From NCBI RefSeq assembly GCF_041261205.1, contig NZ_JBGCCH010000001.1:186001-250000 (forward strand): DNA of 64,000 bases, given 5' to 3'. Below are positions 33,670 through 42,559 of this stretch, piece by piece. This DNA is from Catenulispora sp. MAP5-51. Lineage in GTDB: Bacteria > Actinomycetota > Actinomycetes > Streptomycetales > Catenulisporaceae. A program made the position numbers and the translations under genes. The notes below the pieces were generated by a model. That model saw nothing but the letters and a program-made list of their open reading frames with translations, did not search any database and had not been told where the DNA came from. Position 1 is the stretch's first letter. Each line of letters begins with the position of its first letter.

Positions 33670-33685
33670 TGAATCAGAAAACTGA
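33670..33685. promoter_or_regulatory. TGAATCAG-N4-CTGA element before the NACHT gene
   Basis: TGAATCAG-AAAA-CTGA lies five bases upstream of the NACHT start codon. It matches the left arm, spacing and half of the right arm of the inverted repeat before the TIR operon at 8649-8668. AT-rich 12-base identities of this kind are rare in such a GC-rich region. A common regulator of both immune-type genes is possible. Confidence 0.4.
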
Positions 33686-33842
33686 CGCCGCTGTCCCGCG
33701 ATGCCCCACGGTCCTCGCCATGATCCCCGGCGGCGGCCGTCGCCACGCGGCCCCGGCGCACCCGAAGTAGGGTGGGAGTCGGTACAAGGGCTACCAGGGG
33801 CTAACCAAGGGCACAGTCCAGAAAGAGGTCCGGAAAAGCGCT

Positions 33843-35543
33843 ATGAGCGAGGCACCCTCCGCACCCCGCACCGTGATCCTCACGGTCGACGACGACCCGG
33901 GTGTCTCCCGCGCCGTCGCCCGCGACCTGCGCCGCCGGTACGGCGGCGACTACCGCGTCGTGCGCGCCGAGTCGGGCGCCGTCGCGCTCGAGGCGCTGCA
34001 GGAGCTCAAACTGCGCGGGGACCTGGTGTCGCTGCTCATCGCCGATCACCGGATGCCGGAGATGAACGGCGTGGAGTTCCTGGGACGCGCCCTGGACGTC
34101 TTCCCGGCCGCGCGCAGCATCCTGCTGACCGCCTACGCCGACACCGACGCCGCCATCGACGCCATCAACATCGTCGACCTCGACCACTACCTGCTCAAGC
34201 CCTGGGACCCGCCGGAGACCAAGCTCTACCCGGTGGTCGACGCCCTGCTGGACGCCTGGCTGGCCGAGGACCACCGCGCGGTGCTGGAGACCCGAGTCGT
34301 CGGGCACCGCTGGTCGGCGCGCTCCACGCAGGTGCGCGAGTTCCTGGCCCGCAACCAGGTCCCGTACCGCTGGTACGCCTCCGACGAGCCGGAGGGCCAG
34401 CGGCTGCTCGCCGCCGCCGGCCAGGACCCGGACGCGACCGGCCCGGACGCGGCCCGGCTGCCGCTGGTCGTCGCCCCCGACGGCGGCATCCTGCTGGAAC
34501 CGGACGACCAGGAGCTGGCCGACCACGTGGGCCTGCGGACCACGCCGACCGGGGAGTTCTACGACCTCATCGTCGTCGGCGGCGGGCCCGCGGGCCTGAG
34601 CGCCTCGGTCTACGGCGCCTCCGAAGGGTTGCGGACCGTCCTGGTGGAGCGCCTGGCCACCGGCGGGCAGGCCGGCCAGAGCTCCCGGATCGAGAACTAC
34701 CTCGGCTTCCCCGAGGGCGTCTCCGGCGCGCAGCTGACCGGCCGGGCCCGCCGCCAGGCGACCAAGTTCGGCGCCGAGATCCTCACCGCGCGCGAGGTCG
34801 CCGGGTTGGAGACCTGCGGGTCCTCGCGCCTGGTGCGCTTCGCCGACGGGTCGTCCATCGGCGCGCACACGGTCATCCTGGCGCTGGGCGTGGAGTACCG
34901 GCGGCTGGGGGCCCCGGGCGTGGAGGAGCTCACCGGCAAGGGCATCTCCTACGGCTCCTCGCTGTCCGAGGCGGTGAACTGCGAGGGCCGGGACGTCTTC
35001 ATCGTCGGCGGCGCCAACTCGGCCGGGCAGGCCGCGGTGTACCTGTCGCGCTTCGCCAAGTCGGTGACGCTGGTGGTGCGCGCCGAGTCGCTGGAAGCCT
35101 CGATGTCGTACTACCTGATCCAGCAGATCGCGCAGATCCCCTCGATCACCGTGCGGACCCGGACCCAGGTCGTCGAGGCCCACGGCGAGGAGCACCTGGA
35201 GCGCCTGACGCTGCGGAACTCGGACGCCGGCACGACCGAGGACGTGGACGCGCAGTGGATGTTCGTGTTCATCGGCGCCGCCCCGACCACCGACTGGCTC
35301 GACGGCGTCGTGGACCGCGACCCGCGCGGGTTCGTGCTCACCGGCCCGGACCTGGTCGCCGGCGCCGAGGCGTCGGTCAAGGGCTGGACGCTGGAGCGCA
35401 CGCCGTACCTGCTGGAGACGAACGTGCCGGGGGTGTTCGCGATCGGGGACGTCCGGTCGGAGTCCACCAAGCGCGTCGCCTCGGCCGTGGGAGAGGGAGC
35501 GATGGCGGTCATGCTCGTGCACCGGTACGTGGAGAAGCTGTGA
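33843..35543 (+). CDS. response-regulator receiver fused to thioredoxin-reductase-like flavoprotein
   Basis: A 566-residue fusion. Residues 8-130 form a receiver domain with acidic pocket DDD (16-18), phospho-acceptor Asp68 in LLIADHRMPEMNG, Thr in LLTAYAD and Lys in YLLKPWDPPE. Residues 235-560 form a thioredoxin-reductase-like domain: FAD motif DLIVVGGGPAGLSAS near 240, GGQAGQSSRIENYLGFPEG, NADPH motif VFIVGGANSAGQAA near 384, and VFAIGDVRS. The redox CxxC normally found after the NADPH motif is missing (GISYGSSLSEA), so it cannot reduce thioredoxin in the usual way. It is coupled (GTGA overlap) to a histidine kinase, suggesting phosphorylation controls a flavin redox activity. Substrate unknown. 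Confidence 0.88.
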   Translation: MSEAPSAPRTVILTVDDDPGVSRAVARDLRRRYGGDYRVVRAESGAVALEALQELKLRGDLVSLLIADHRMPEMNGVEFLGRALDVFPAARSILLTAYADTDAAIDAINIVDLDHYLLKPWDPPETKLYPVVDALLDAWLAEDHRAVLETRVVGHRWSARSTQVREFLARNQVPYRWYASDEPEGQRLLAAAGQDPDATGPDAARLPLVVAPDGGILLEPDDQELADHVGLRTTPTGEFYDLIVVGGGPAGLSASVYGASEGLRTVLVERLATGGQAGQSSRIENYLGFPEGVSGAQLTGRARRQATKFGAEILTAREVAGLETCGSSRLVRFADGSSIGAHTVILALGVEYRRLGAPGVEELTGKGISYGSSLSEAVNCEGRDVFIVGGANSAGQAAVYLSRFAKSVTLVVRAESLEASMSYYLIQQIAQIPSITVRTRTQVVEAHGEEHLERLTLRNSDAGTTEDVDAQWMFVFIGAAPTTDWLDGVVDRDPRGFVLTGPDLVAGAEASVKGWTLERTPYLLETNVPGVFAIGDVRSESTKRVASAVGEGAMAVMLVHRYVEKL

Positions 35544-37009
35544 CGGCGCCGTGCAGCGTCGAGGAACTGCGCACCCTGTTCCTGTTCGAGAAGCTCACCG
35601 GGGAACAGCTGGACTGGCTGTGCGAGCACGGGACCGTCGAGGCCTTCGAACCCGGCCCGGTGTACGCCGAGGGCGACGCGGCGCAGTGGTTCTTTGTCCT
35701 GCTTGAGGGGACGGTCGTGCTCTCGCGGCGAGTCGGGGTCGACAACGTCGAGGTGAACCGGACCTCCCAGCGCGGCGTCTACACCGGCGCCTTCCAGGCC
35801 TACCTCGGCGACCGGGTCCCGCAGATCTACCGGAACTCGCTGTCGGTCCCGGTGCCGTCCCGGTTCTTCGTGGTGTCGGCCGAACTGTTCTCGACCGTGA
35901 TGCACGAGTGGTTCCCGATGGCGGTGCACCTGCTGGAGGGCCTGTTCTTCGGCACCCAGATCCAGCAGCAGATAGTCGGCGGACGCGAGCGGCTGCTCGC
36001 GCTCGGCGCGCTGTCGGCCGGGCTGACCCACGAGCTGAACAACCCGGCCGGGGCCGCGCTGCGGGCCGCCTCGGCGCTGCGCGAGGACGTGGCCGGCGCG
36101 CGCTCGGACCTGGCCGCCATCGCCGCGCACGGTGATCGCGCCCCGGGCCTGGACACGCTGGTCACGCTGCTGAACTGCGCGACGGAGAAGGCACAGAAGG
36201 CGCAGGAGGCGCAGAAGGCGGCGCGGGCGAACGGCTCGGGCCTGAGCCCGCTGGCGATCTCCGACCGCGAGGACGCGATGGGGGACTGGCTCGACGACCG
36301 GGGCGTCCAGGACGGCTGGCAGCTGGCCTCCACGTTCGTCCAGGCCGGCCTGGAGGCCGAGGACCTGGAGCAGATCACCGGCACGGTCGAGGACAGCGTG
36401 CTGCCGGCGGTCCTGTCCTGGCTGAGCCGCACCCTGGAGACCGAGGGCCTGACCGCCGAGATCGAGGAGGCGACCAACCGGGTCTCCACGCTGGTCGGAG
36501 CGGCGAAGCAGTACTCGCAGCTGGACCGCGCCGCGCAGCAGGACGTCGACGTCCACGAGCTGCTGGACAGCACCGTGACGATGCTGGCCGGGAAGATCCC
36601 CGAGGGGGTGCGGGTCGTGAAGGCGTACGGCACGGGCCTGCCCAAGGTCCCGGCCTATCCGGCCGAGCTGAACCAGGTCTGGACGAACCTCATCGACAAC
36701 GCCGTCGCGGCGATGGACGAGGCCGGGACGCTGACCATCAGCACCGTCCTGGACCGGGACGCCCTGGTCGTCGAGTTCCGCGACACCGGTCCCGGCGTCC
36801 CGGACGAGATCAAGGAGCGGATCTTCGAGCCCTTCTTCACGACGAAGCCCGTCGGGAAGGGGACCGGTCTGGGTCTGGACATCTCCTGGCGGATCGTCGC
36901 CGGCCGGCACCATGGCGATCTGAGTGTCGAGTCGGTGCCGGGGGACACCCGGTTCCGGGTGCGGTTGCCGCTGACGTGGAACGGCGCCGGCGCGGCGGAG
37001 TCGGAGTAG
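35540..37009 (+). CDS. cyclic-nucleotide-binding-domain histidine kinase
   Basis: A 489-residue cytoplasmic kinase. Residues 1-130 form a Crp-type cyclic-nucleotide-binding fold (LFLFEKLTGEQLDWLCEHGTVEAF, VYAEGDAAQWFFVLLEGTVVLSRR). The phospho-acceptor His near residue 164 is in ALSAGLTHELNNPAGAALRAA. The HATPase at 350-485 has LNQVWTNLIDNAVAAMDEAG, DTGPGVPDEI and GKGTGLGLDI. There is no membrane segment. It starts at GTG within the stop of the receiver-flavoprotein gene, so the two are a cognate pair. The kinase may read a cyclic nucleotide or, since Crp folds vary, another ligand. A segment of Ala/Lys/Gln (EKAQKAQEAQKAARA) forms a likely coiled coil. Confidence 0.88.
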   Translation: MTAPCSVEELRTLFLFEKLTGEQLDWLCEHGTVEAFEPGPVYAEGDAAQWFFVLLEGTVVLSRRVGVDNVEVNRTSQRGVYTGAFQAYLGDRVPQIYRNSLSVPVPSRFFVVSAELFSTVMHEWFPMAVHLLEGLFFGTQIQQQIVGGRERLLALGALSAGLTHELNNPAGAALRAASALREDVAGARSDLAAIAAHGDRAPGLDTLVTLLNCATEKAQKAQEAQKAARANGSGLSPLAISDREDAMGDWLDDRGVQDGWQLASTFVQAGLEAEDLEQITGTVEDSVLPAVLSWLSRTLETEGLTAEIEEATNRVSTLVGAAKQYSQLDRAAQQDVDVHELLDSTVTMLAGKIPEGVRVVKAYGTGLPKVPAYPAELNQVWTNLIDNAVAAMDEAGTLTISTVLDRDALVVEFRDTGPGVPDEIKERIFEPFFTTKPVGKGTGLGLDISWRIVAGRHHGDLSVESVPGDTRFRVRLPLTWNGAGAAESE

Positions 37010-37013
37010 GGCG

Positions 37014-37041
37014 CGCCCTCAGCCACTGCGAGCTGAGGGCG
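37014..37041. terminator. terminator hairpin after the kinase operon
   Basis: CGCCCTCAGC (37014-37023) pairs with GCTGAGGGCG (37032-37041) around an 8-base loop. It starts four bases after the kinase stop and ends 15 bases before the stop of the convergent PQQ-like gene, serving both. Confidence 0.75.
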
Positions 37042-37056
37042 TAACCGATCCGCCTG

Positions 37057-38568
37057 CTACTTGGGCGCCATCACCGTCAGGCCCGGTCCCACCTGAGGGT
37101 TCTGCGGCGCGAGCACGTACGTCCCGGCGGCCGTCTGGGCCAGCGTCCCGGAGTCGGGATCGACATTGTCCGCGAGCACATACTGCTGGCTCGGCTTGCC
37201 GGTGGCCGGGTCGAGCTTCTCGATCGGGCAGGGGCTGCCCAGGCCGTGCAGGTCGATCACGACCAGCGGCGAGGAGTCCGGCGCGAGGCCGGTCAGCCAG
37301 ACGTCGGTCAGCGCCATGCTCTCGAACGTGGCCTGATACGCCCACAGCTTCGCGCCGGTGGTGAGGCTGTACGCGGTGACGCCCTCGCCGCCCTGCGCGC
37401 TCTTGGCGTCGGCGTACAGCGTGGTGCCGGCCACCACGGCGTTGGGGTGCGGCGTGGTGAGCGTGGTGCCGGCCTGGTTGTCGTCGGCCGGGATGCTCGC
37501 GGTCTGCTTGCCGCCCTGGTCGAAGGCCAGGAACTCGGCGCCGTCCTTCAGGTCCGAGCCGACCAGGGTGCTCTTCGAGGACGCGGCCAGGATCACCACC
37601 GGGTTCGTCGAGATCACCGCGCGCATTCTGTAGTCGGGCGCGGTCGGGGTCTGCCACAGGTGCTTGCCGGTGGCGGCGTCGACGGCTACGTAGTTGCCCA
37701 CGCCGGTCTTGCCGCCGCCCTCGCAGTGCTCCTGCACGATGACCACGCTGCCCATCCCGCCGGTGTTCTGCGGGGAGCAGCCCTTGGCGGTCGAGGTGTA
37801 GGACCAGATGGTGGTGCCGGTGGTCGCGTCCACCCCGGCCACCGCGTTGCTGTCGCTGGCGACCACCACGACCGAGCCGTCGACGAACGTGCTGCCGGTC
37901 GCGGCGTCGGCCACGCTGTTCGACGAGTGCAGGACCCACAGCTGCTTGCCGGTGTCGGCATCGACGCCGATCACGGCGTCGCAGCTGAAGTTCCCGTCCT
38001 TGCTGTAGAAGATCGCGCCGACCCCACTGGGAGACAATGTAGGCGACGCCGAGCACGGCACGAGCCCGGCCTCCGGCGGGGCGATGCTGAACAGCTTCTT
38101 GCCGGTGGCCGGGTCGTAGCCGGCAGCCCCGCTGCTGCCGACGCGGACGACGTCATGAGCGGTCTGCCACAGGCCGACCAGGTTGTCGTGGGTGTCCGAG
38201 GTGCTCCAGACCTGCTTCAGCGTGGCGGTCGGCATGTTGCCGCCGCCGGAGCCGCTGTCGTCCTTCTTCGACACCTTCTGGAACACCAGGTACCCGGCGC
38301 CGGCCACCACCAGGACCACGACGAGAACGCCGCTGATGACCCACGCGGCCTTCCCCTTCTTCTTCGGAGGCGTCGGATACGGGTTCTGCGGTAACGGATT
38401 CCCGTACTGCGCCGGCGGCGCGTAGCCCTGGCCCTGATAGTTCCCGTAGTTCCCTTGGCCCGGGTAGCCCGCCTGCCCCTGATAGTTCGGCGGGTATCCC
38501 TGCGGTGGAGCGGTGGTTCCCTGCGCCGGCCAACTGGCCGGCCCCTCGTGGCCGGGTCCCGTTGTCAT
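37057..38568 (-). CDS. membrane-anchored PQQ-like beta-propeller protein
   Basis: A 503-residue protein. The cytoplasmic N-terminus is rich in Pro, Gln, Gly and Tyr (GYPPNYQGQAGYPGQGNYGNYQGQGY region, residues 20-65), then KKKGKAAW and a membrane helix at about 74-97. The extracytoplasmic part (115-503) has PQQ/pyrrolo-quinoline-type propeller blades with repeats such as GYDPATGKKLFS, GVDADTGKQLWVL, GVDATTGTTIWSY and AVDAATGKHLWQT. These proteins seldom bind PQQ; they are structural or sensing propellers. The layout is common in actinobacteria, near kinases or secretion genes. It is a single gene with its own promoter in the 84-bp gap to the right. Confidence 0.82.
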   Translation of the reverse strand: MTTGPGHEGPASWPAQGTTAPPQGYPPNYQGQAGYPGQGNYGNYQGQGYAPPAQYGNPLPQNPYPTPPKKKGKAAWVISGVLVVVLVVAGAGYLVFQKVSKKDDSGSGGGNMPTATLKQVWSTSDTHDNLVGLWQTAHDVVRVGSSGAAGYDPATGKKLFSIAPPEAGLVPCSASPTLSPSGVGAIFYSKDGNFSCDAVIGVDADTGKQLWVLHSSNSVADAATGSTFVDGSVVVVASDSNAVAGVDATTGTTIWSYTSTAKGCSPQNTGGMGSVVIVQEHCEGGGKTGVGNYVAVDAATGKHLWQTPTAPDYRMRAVISTNPVVILAASSKSTLVGSDLKDGAEFLAFDQGGKQTASIPADDNQAGTTLTTPHPNAVVAGTTLYADAKSAQGGEGVTAYSLTTGAKLWAYQATFESMALTDVWLTGLAPDSSPLVVIDLHGLGSPCPIEKLDPATGKPSQQYVLADNVDPDSGTLAQTAAGTYVLAPQNPQVGPGLTVMAPK

Positions 38569-38652
38569 CCTGTCGTCACCTCACGTACCGGTTGTGTGCT
38601 GATACGGCCATCTGCCGATCATGCGACCGGCAGTGTACCGAGCGTCGGCGCA

Positions 38653-39870
38653 TCAGCCCGCGCGCATCCCCCACGGGGAGCCGTACTCCACCAGCAGGTC
38701 CAGGAACGGCCGCGGCGCGAAGGCCTCAGGGCCCAGCACCCCGGTCCCGCTCCACACGCCGGTCGCCAACAGCTCCAGCGCCACCACCGGGTTGATCGCG
38801 GTCTGCCAGACCACGGCCTGCGAGCCGTACTCGCGCATCGACCACTCGTTGTCGACCACGTGGTACAGGTACACCTCGCGGCGCGCGCCGTCCTTCGTGC
38901 CGGTCACCCAGGTCCCGGCGCAGGTCTTGCCGCGCATGAGTTCGCCCAGGGTGGCCGGGTCCGGGAGCGCGGCGGCGACCACGTCGCGCGGGGACACCGC
39001 CGCCGGGCCCCGGTCGCTGGCCACCGTGACCGGCTCGGTGCGGTCCAGGCCCAGCTCGTGCAGGGTCTTCAGCTTGCTGATGAAGTCGTCGCCGAGTCCG
39101 TACTTGAACGTCACGCGCTTCGCCTCGACCCAGCGCGGGACCAGCAGGACCTCCTCGTGCTCGACGTTCACGCACTCCACCGGGCCGATGCCCTCCGGGA
39201 AGTCGAACACCTCCGGCTCGCTGAACGGGGCGGTGGTGAACCAGCCGCGGTCGCGCTCGTAGACCACCGGCGGGTTCAGGCACTCCTCGATCGTGGTCCA
39301 GATGCTGAAGGACGGGGCGAAGTCGTAGCCCTCGACCGTCAGGTTCGCGCCGTCGCGGATGCCGATCTCGTCGATCTCGTCGAACAGCTCGTCGGCGGCG
39401 TAGCGGGCGAAGACGTCCGACAGTCCCGGCTCGACACCCATCCCGACCAGGGCCAGCAGGCCGGCCTTCGCCCACTCCGGGGCGCGGGCGAACTGCGCGT
39501 CGCCGAGCTTCTCGCCGCACTCCTGGTAGGGCCGCTCGGGGTGCGGGTGGGACAGCGACATCGCCATGTCCAGGTAGCCGGCGCCGGCGGCCAGCGCGGC
39601 GTCGAACAGCGGCAGCACGAAGCGCGGGTCGGTGGCGTTCAGCAGCACGTCGCAGCGGTGCTCGGCGAGCAGGGCCAGGACGGCGTCGCGGTCGGAGGCG
39701 TCGACCCGGGCCGCGCCGAAGCGGGCGTCGCCGCCGAGCGCGGCCACCGCCGCCTCGGCGCGCGCCGGGTCGTAGTCGGCGACCACGAAGTGCTCGAAGA
39801 AGGAACGGCGGGCGGCGATACGGGTCACGGCGGTACCCACGCCGCCGGCACCCACGAGGAGGATTCGCAT
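38653..39870 (-). CDS. saccharopine dehydrogenase-like NAD(P)-binding protein
   Basis: A 405-residue protein. MRILLVGAGGVGTAVTRIAARR at the start is a Rossmann NAD(P) motif, followed by ADYDPARAEAAVAAL and CDVLLNATDPRFVLPLFDAALAAGAGYLDMAM. These match the saccharopine dehydrogenase/carboxynorspermidine synthase family. VGMGVEPGLSDVFARYA near 165 and the C-terminal WSMREYGSQAVVWQTAINP match this family too. It probably reduces or oxidises an amino-acid adduct; lysine or polyamine metabolism are the known settings. The ATG at 39868-39870 places the Rossmann motif at the N-terminus; the longer frame adds 16 doubtful residues. It is divergent from a TetR gene. Confidence 0.85.
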   Translation of the reverse strand: MRILLVGAGGVGTAVTRIAARRSFFEHFVVADYDPARAEAAVAALGGDARFGAARVDASDRDAVLALLAEHRCDVLLNATDPRFVLPLFDAALAAGAGYLDMAMSLSHPHPERPYQECGEKLGDAQFARAPEWAKAGLLALVGMGVEPGLSDVFARYAADELFDEIDEIGIRDGANLTVEGYDFAPSFSIWTTIEECLNPPVVYERDRGWFTTAPFSEPEVFDFPEGIGPVECVNVEHEEVLLVPRWVEAKRVTFKYGLGDDFISKLKTLHELGLDRTEPVTVASDRGPAAVSPRDVVAAALPDPATLGELMRGKTCAGTWVTGTKDGARREVYLYHVVDNEWSMREYGSQAVVWQTAINPVVALELLATGVWSGTGVLGPEAFAPRPFLDLLVEYGSPWGMRAG

Positions 39871-39938
39871 ACGGAGAGCGAACCGCCCCGGTGTTCTTAA
39901 CGTCAATGGTGTTGGCATAAGCGCGCTAAGCTGCCGCC

Positions 39939-40640
39939 ATGCCCCCGAAACCGGTGACCCCCGAGACCGCCCGCCGCCGGCGCCGCCCCACCAAGGCCGG
40001 GACGGTCCTGACCCACGACCTGATCGTCGCCACCGCCTTGCGCATGCTGGCCGAGCACGGCGCCGAGGGCCTGTCCGCGCGGCGCCTCGGCCTGGCGCTC
40101 GGCGCCGACCCCAGCACCGTCTACCGCTACTTCGCCGGCATGGACGACCTGGTCCTGGCCATCGCCGACGAGCTGATCCACCAGGCGCTCACCGACTGGG
40201 AGCCGACCGGCCGCTGGCAGGCCGACCTGCGGGCCCTGGGGACCGGCATCCACCGCGCGTACCTCACCCACCCGCAGGCCGCGCAGCTCACCGCGAACCG
40301 GGTGTCCGGCCGCACCCACGAGATCGCCGCCGACGAGACCATCCTCGGCATCCTGCACACCGCCGGCTTCCACGGCCCGGCCGCCGCCCGGATCTACCAC
40401 GCCTTCATCGACCAGACCCTGGCCTTCGCAGCCCTCGACGCGGCCTCCCTCGCCCTCCCGGACGCGGCCCGCGAAGCCGACGAACGGCAGTGGCAGGCCA
40501 CGTACGCACGCCTGCCGGCCACGACGCACCCGCACATCGCGGCCGCCGCGCCGTCGCTGGTGGCGCGGATGAACGACAGCGCCTATCCGGCGGCGCTCGA
40601 CCTGCTGTTGGCGGGGGCCGCGGGCGAACTCGAGGGCTGA
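39939..40640 (+). CDS. TetR-family transcriptional regulator
   Basis: A 233-residue regulator. After a basic extension (TPETARRRRRPTKAG), helix-turn-helix residues 25-70 read LIVATALRMLAEHGAEGLSARRLGLALGADPSTVYRYFAGMDDL. A TetR_C-type ligand domain follows with NRVSGRTHEIAADETIL. It is divergent from the saccharopine-dehydrogenase-like gene with 68 bp between the start codons, so that gene is its likely target. The gap contains AGCGCGCT, an 8-bp palindrome, near TTAACG. The inducer is unknown. Confidence 0.85.
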   Translation: MPPKPVTPETARRRRRPTKAGTVLTHDLIVATALRMLAEHGAEGLSARRLGLALGADPSTVYRYFAGMDDLVLAIADELIHQALTDWEPTGRWQADLRALGTGIHRAYLTHPQAAQLTANRVSGRTHEIAADETILGILHTAGFHGPAAARIYHAFIDQTLAFAALDAASLALPDAAREADERQWQATYARLPATTHPHIAAAAPSLVARMNDSAYPAALDLLLAGAAGELEG

Positions 40641-40678
40641 TATGCCGATCGACCCCTCACGGTCGACACCGCACTGAA

Positions 40679-41206
40679 CTACGCAAAGGGTTCGCCCGCT
40701 GTACGGCCGGCCAGAGACCATACAGCTGTGCCCCACAGCGTGAGGGCACAGCCGACGCCGACCACGGTGAGGACCACCGGATGTGCGGCACCGAGCACCC
40801 ACACAACGACGCCCGCGAGCCCGACGGCCACCAGCAGCATTCCCGGCACCCGCATCGATGGCCGCTCGAAGAGCGTGGCCAGCGGCATGAAATGCCCGCC
40901 GACGATGACTGCCACGAGCGGCGCGATCAACGCGGGAACGCCGAGGACGCCACACGCGCCCGCCGCGGCCGCGATCAGCAGCCACTGGACGGCATTGACC
41001 ACGACGAACCGCCGCCGCCACACGGCAGGCAGCCGCCGCCCGGCAGACCGGTCGCTCAACCTCCGCCCGACAACAAGCAGCGCCACCGTGATGACGGCAC
41101 CAAGCGACGTCGCCACCTCGACCGCCGCGCCACCCAGATGGGTCGTTCCCGCCAGCCACCAGCCATAGCCGAAGAACGCGTAGAACCCCACCCCGTCTCG
41201 CAGCAT
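40679..41206 (-). CDS. five-helix membrane protein of unknown function
   Basis: A 175-residue integral membrane protein with helices around 8-28, 32-48, 68-88, 92-108 and 118-160 (the last region holding two: PGMLLVAVGLAGVVVWVLG and PVVLTVVGVGCALTLWGTAVW). A basic loop DRSAGRRLPAVWRRR separates helices two and three. There is no signal peptide or catalytic motif. The family is seen in many actinobacteria as a hypothetical membrane protein. It faces the TetR gene tail to tail. Confidence 0.72.
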   Translation of the reverse strand: MLRDGVGFYAFFGYGWWLAGTTHLGGAAVEVATSLGAVITVALLVVGRRLSDRSAGRRLPAVWRRRFVVVNAVQWLLIAAAAGACGVLGVPALIAPLVAVIVGGHFMPLATLFERPSMRVPGMLLVAVGLAGVVVWVLGAAHPVVLTVVGVGCALTLWGTAVWSLAGRTAGEPFA

Positions 41207-41399
41207 GCTGCGATGCTAAGGCCTCCACCAGCGGTTTGCGAGGCCGGACCTCCGGCGGCACTCCTGGAGACGTCGGGAGGACCGGCGTTCGCGGGCCTTC
41301 TCAGCGCTCGAGCATGCTAACCAACCCGATGGTGAAGAAAGATAAGCCGATTCGGATATTGGATTGATCGGAAACCGGTGGCGGGACTGAATAGAGGGC

Positions 41400-41948
41400 A
41401 TGTCGCTGCCAACCCCCGCGTTGTCCACTGATCGCCTCCTCCTGCGTCCCTTCGAAGACGCGGATGCTAACGACCTCTTCGCACTCCACAGCAACGCCTA
41501 TGTCCTGCGCTACTGGGACTCCCCGCCGTGGACCGAACCCGCGCGCGCCGAGAAGTTCATCGCGATGTGCCGGCGGATGGAACAGGAGGGCGTCGGGGCG
41601 CGGCTGGCTGTGGAGCGGGTCTCCGATGGGGCGTTCATCGGCTGGTGCACCCTGCAGAGCTGGAATCCCGACTATCGCAGCGCCGCGCTGGGTTACTGCT
41701 TCGAGGCTGCGGCGTGGGGCCAGGGCTACGCGACCGAGGCCGCGCGGGCCGTGCTGCGGTGGGCGTTCGACACGCTGGACCTGAACCGCGTCCAGGCCGA
41801 GGCCGACACGCGGAACGTGGGGTCCGCCCGCGTGCTGGAAAAGCTCGGCTTCGTGCGGGAAGGGACGCTGCGGGAGGACTGCGTCGTCGACGGCGTCGTC
41901 TCCGACTCGTGGGTCTACGGGCTGCTCAGGCGGGAGTGGCGGCCGTAA
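41400..41948 (+). CDS. GNAT acetyltransferase, RimJ/RimL-like
   Basis: A 182-residue N-acetyltransferase. It begins LPTPALSTDRLLLRPFEDADANDLFALHSN, the standard RimJ/RimL start. It carries the acetyl-CoA loop and helix in EAAAWGQGYATEAARAVLRWAFDTLDLNRVQAEADTRNVGSARVLEKLGFVREGTL. Such enzymes acetylate protein N-termini, antibiotics or amino acids; the substrate is not predictable. AGAGGG lies two bases before the ATG. Its last 23 bases overlap the end of the convergent hypothetical gene. Confidence 0.88.
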   Translation: MSLPTPALSTDRLLLRPFEDADANDLFALHSNAYVLRYWDSPPWTEPARAEKFIAMCRRMEQEGVGARLAVERVSDGAFIGWCTLQSWNPDYRSAALGYCFEAAAWGQGYATEAARAVLRWAFDTLDLNRVQAEADTRNVGSARVLEKLGFVREGTLREDCVVDGVVSDSWVYGLLRREWRP

Positions 41949-42552
41949 CCTTCGCGAGTGCGCTTTGGGCCTCCTCCAGTCTGCGGGCTGTCATGAACAG
42001 CTGGTGCAGGCCCGCGTGCCAGCCCTCGGTTCCGGCTGAGGGGCGCGTGGCGCGCTTGTATGTGGCTCTGGGTTTGGCGTTGCCCAGCTGGCTAGCCGCT
42101 TCCCAGAGCTCGAACAGGCCCGCCGGAGCGGACGCCCGGTCCCGGCGGTACGGCGCGCACGCCTTCCCCAGCCGTACGAAGCTGCCGTGCAGCAGCTCGT
42201 GGGGTGACTTGGGCGACTTGGCGGTGCCGGTGCCGGTGCCGCCGGGGGACTCGGACAGCGGCGGATCGAGGTATCGGGCAGACTCGGCCATGATCCGAGC
42301 TGAGACGATGTCCACTTCCGCATACAGATTGTCAATATCCTGCGAAGTGGGGTTGGCCGAGCCGTACGCGGCGCGGCAGGCGGCCTCGACGTCGGCGGCC
42401 GAGGCCTGCTCGAACGTCCAGCTTCCGCCGTCCCAGCTGCCGCCCAGCTCCGCCGCGGCCTGCGCGAGGGGCCGGTGGTCGCACGGAGCCACCGAGACGC
42501 GCGGGTGGACCCGGCCCGGCTCCTCGGTCACGAATATGACGACATCGATCAT
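41926..42552 (-). CDS. hypothetical protein
   Basis: A 208-residue soluble protein beginning MIDVVIFVTEEPGRVHPRVSVAPC. A central acidic/aromatic segment (WDGGSWTFEQASAADVEAACRAAYG) and a helical C-terminal half (YAEVDIVSARIMAESARYL, GLHQLFMTARRLEEAQSALAKV) follow. A short low-complexity GTGTGTAKSPKSP lies in the middle. No family was recognised. It ends inside the convergent acetyltransferase gene and starts seven bases after the stop of the beta-helix lipoprotein reading towards it, so it is probably the last gene of that transcript. Confidence 0.6.
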   Translation of the reverse strand: MIDVVIFVTEEPGRVHPRVSVAPCDHRPLAQAAAELGGSWDGGSWTFEQASAADVEAACRAAYGSANPTSQDIDNLYAEVDIVSARIMAESARYLDPPLSESPGGTGTGTAKSPKSPHELLHGSFVRLGKACAPYRRDRASAPAGLFELWEAASQLGNAKPRATYKRATRPSAGTEGWHAGLHQLFMTARRLEEAQSALAKVTAATPA

Positions 42553-42559
42553 GGACTGC

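Noticed and set aside
30662..33685. 1007-codon open frame antisense to the NACHT gene
   Set aside because: It is a GC-bias shadow: composition is Arg/Gln/Val/Gly-rich with no domain, and the NACHT frame on the other strand has clear motifs throughout.
37019..38056. 345-codon frame inside the PQQ-like propeller gene
   Set aside because: Arg/Gly-rich out-of-frame translation of a well-supported propeller protein.
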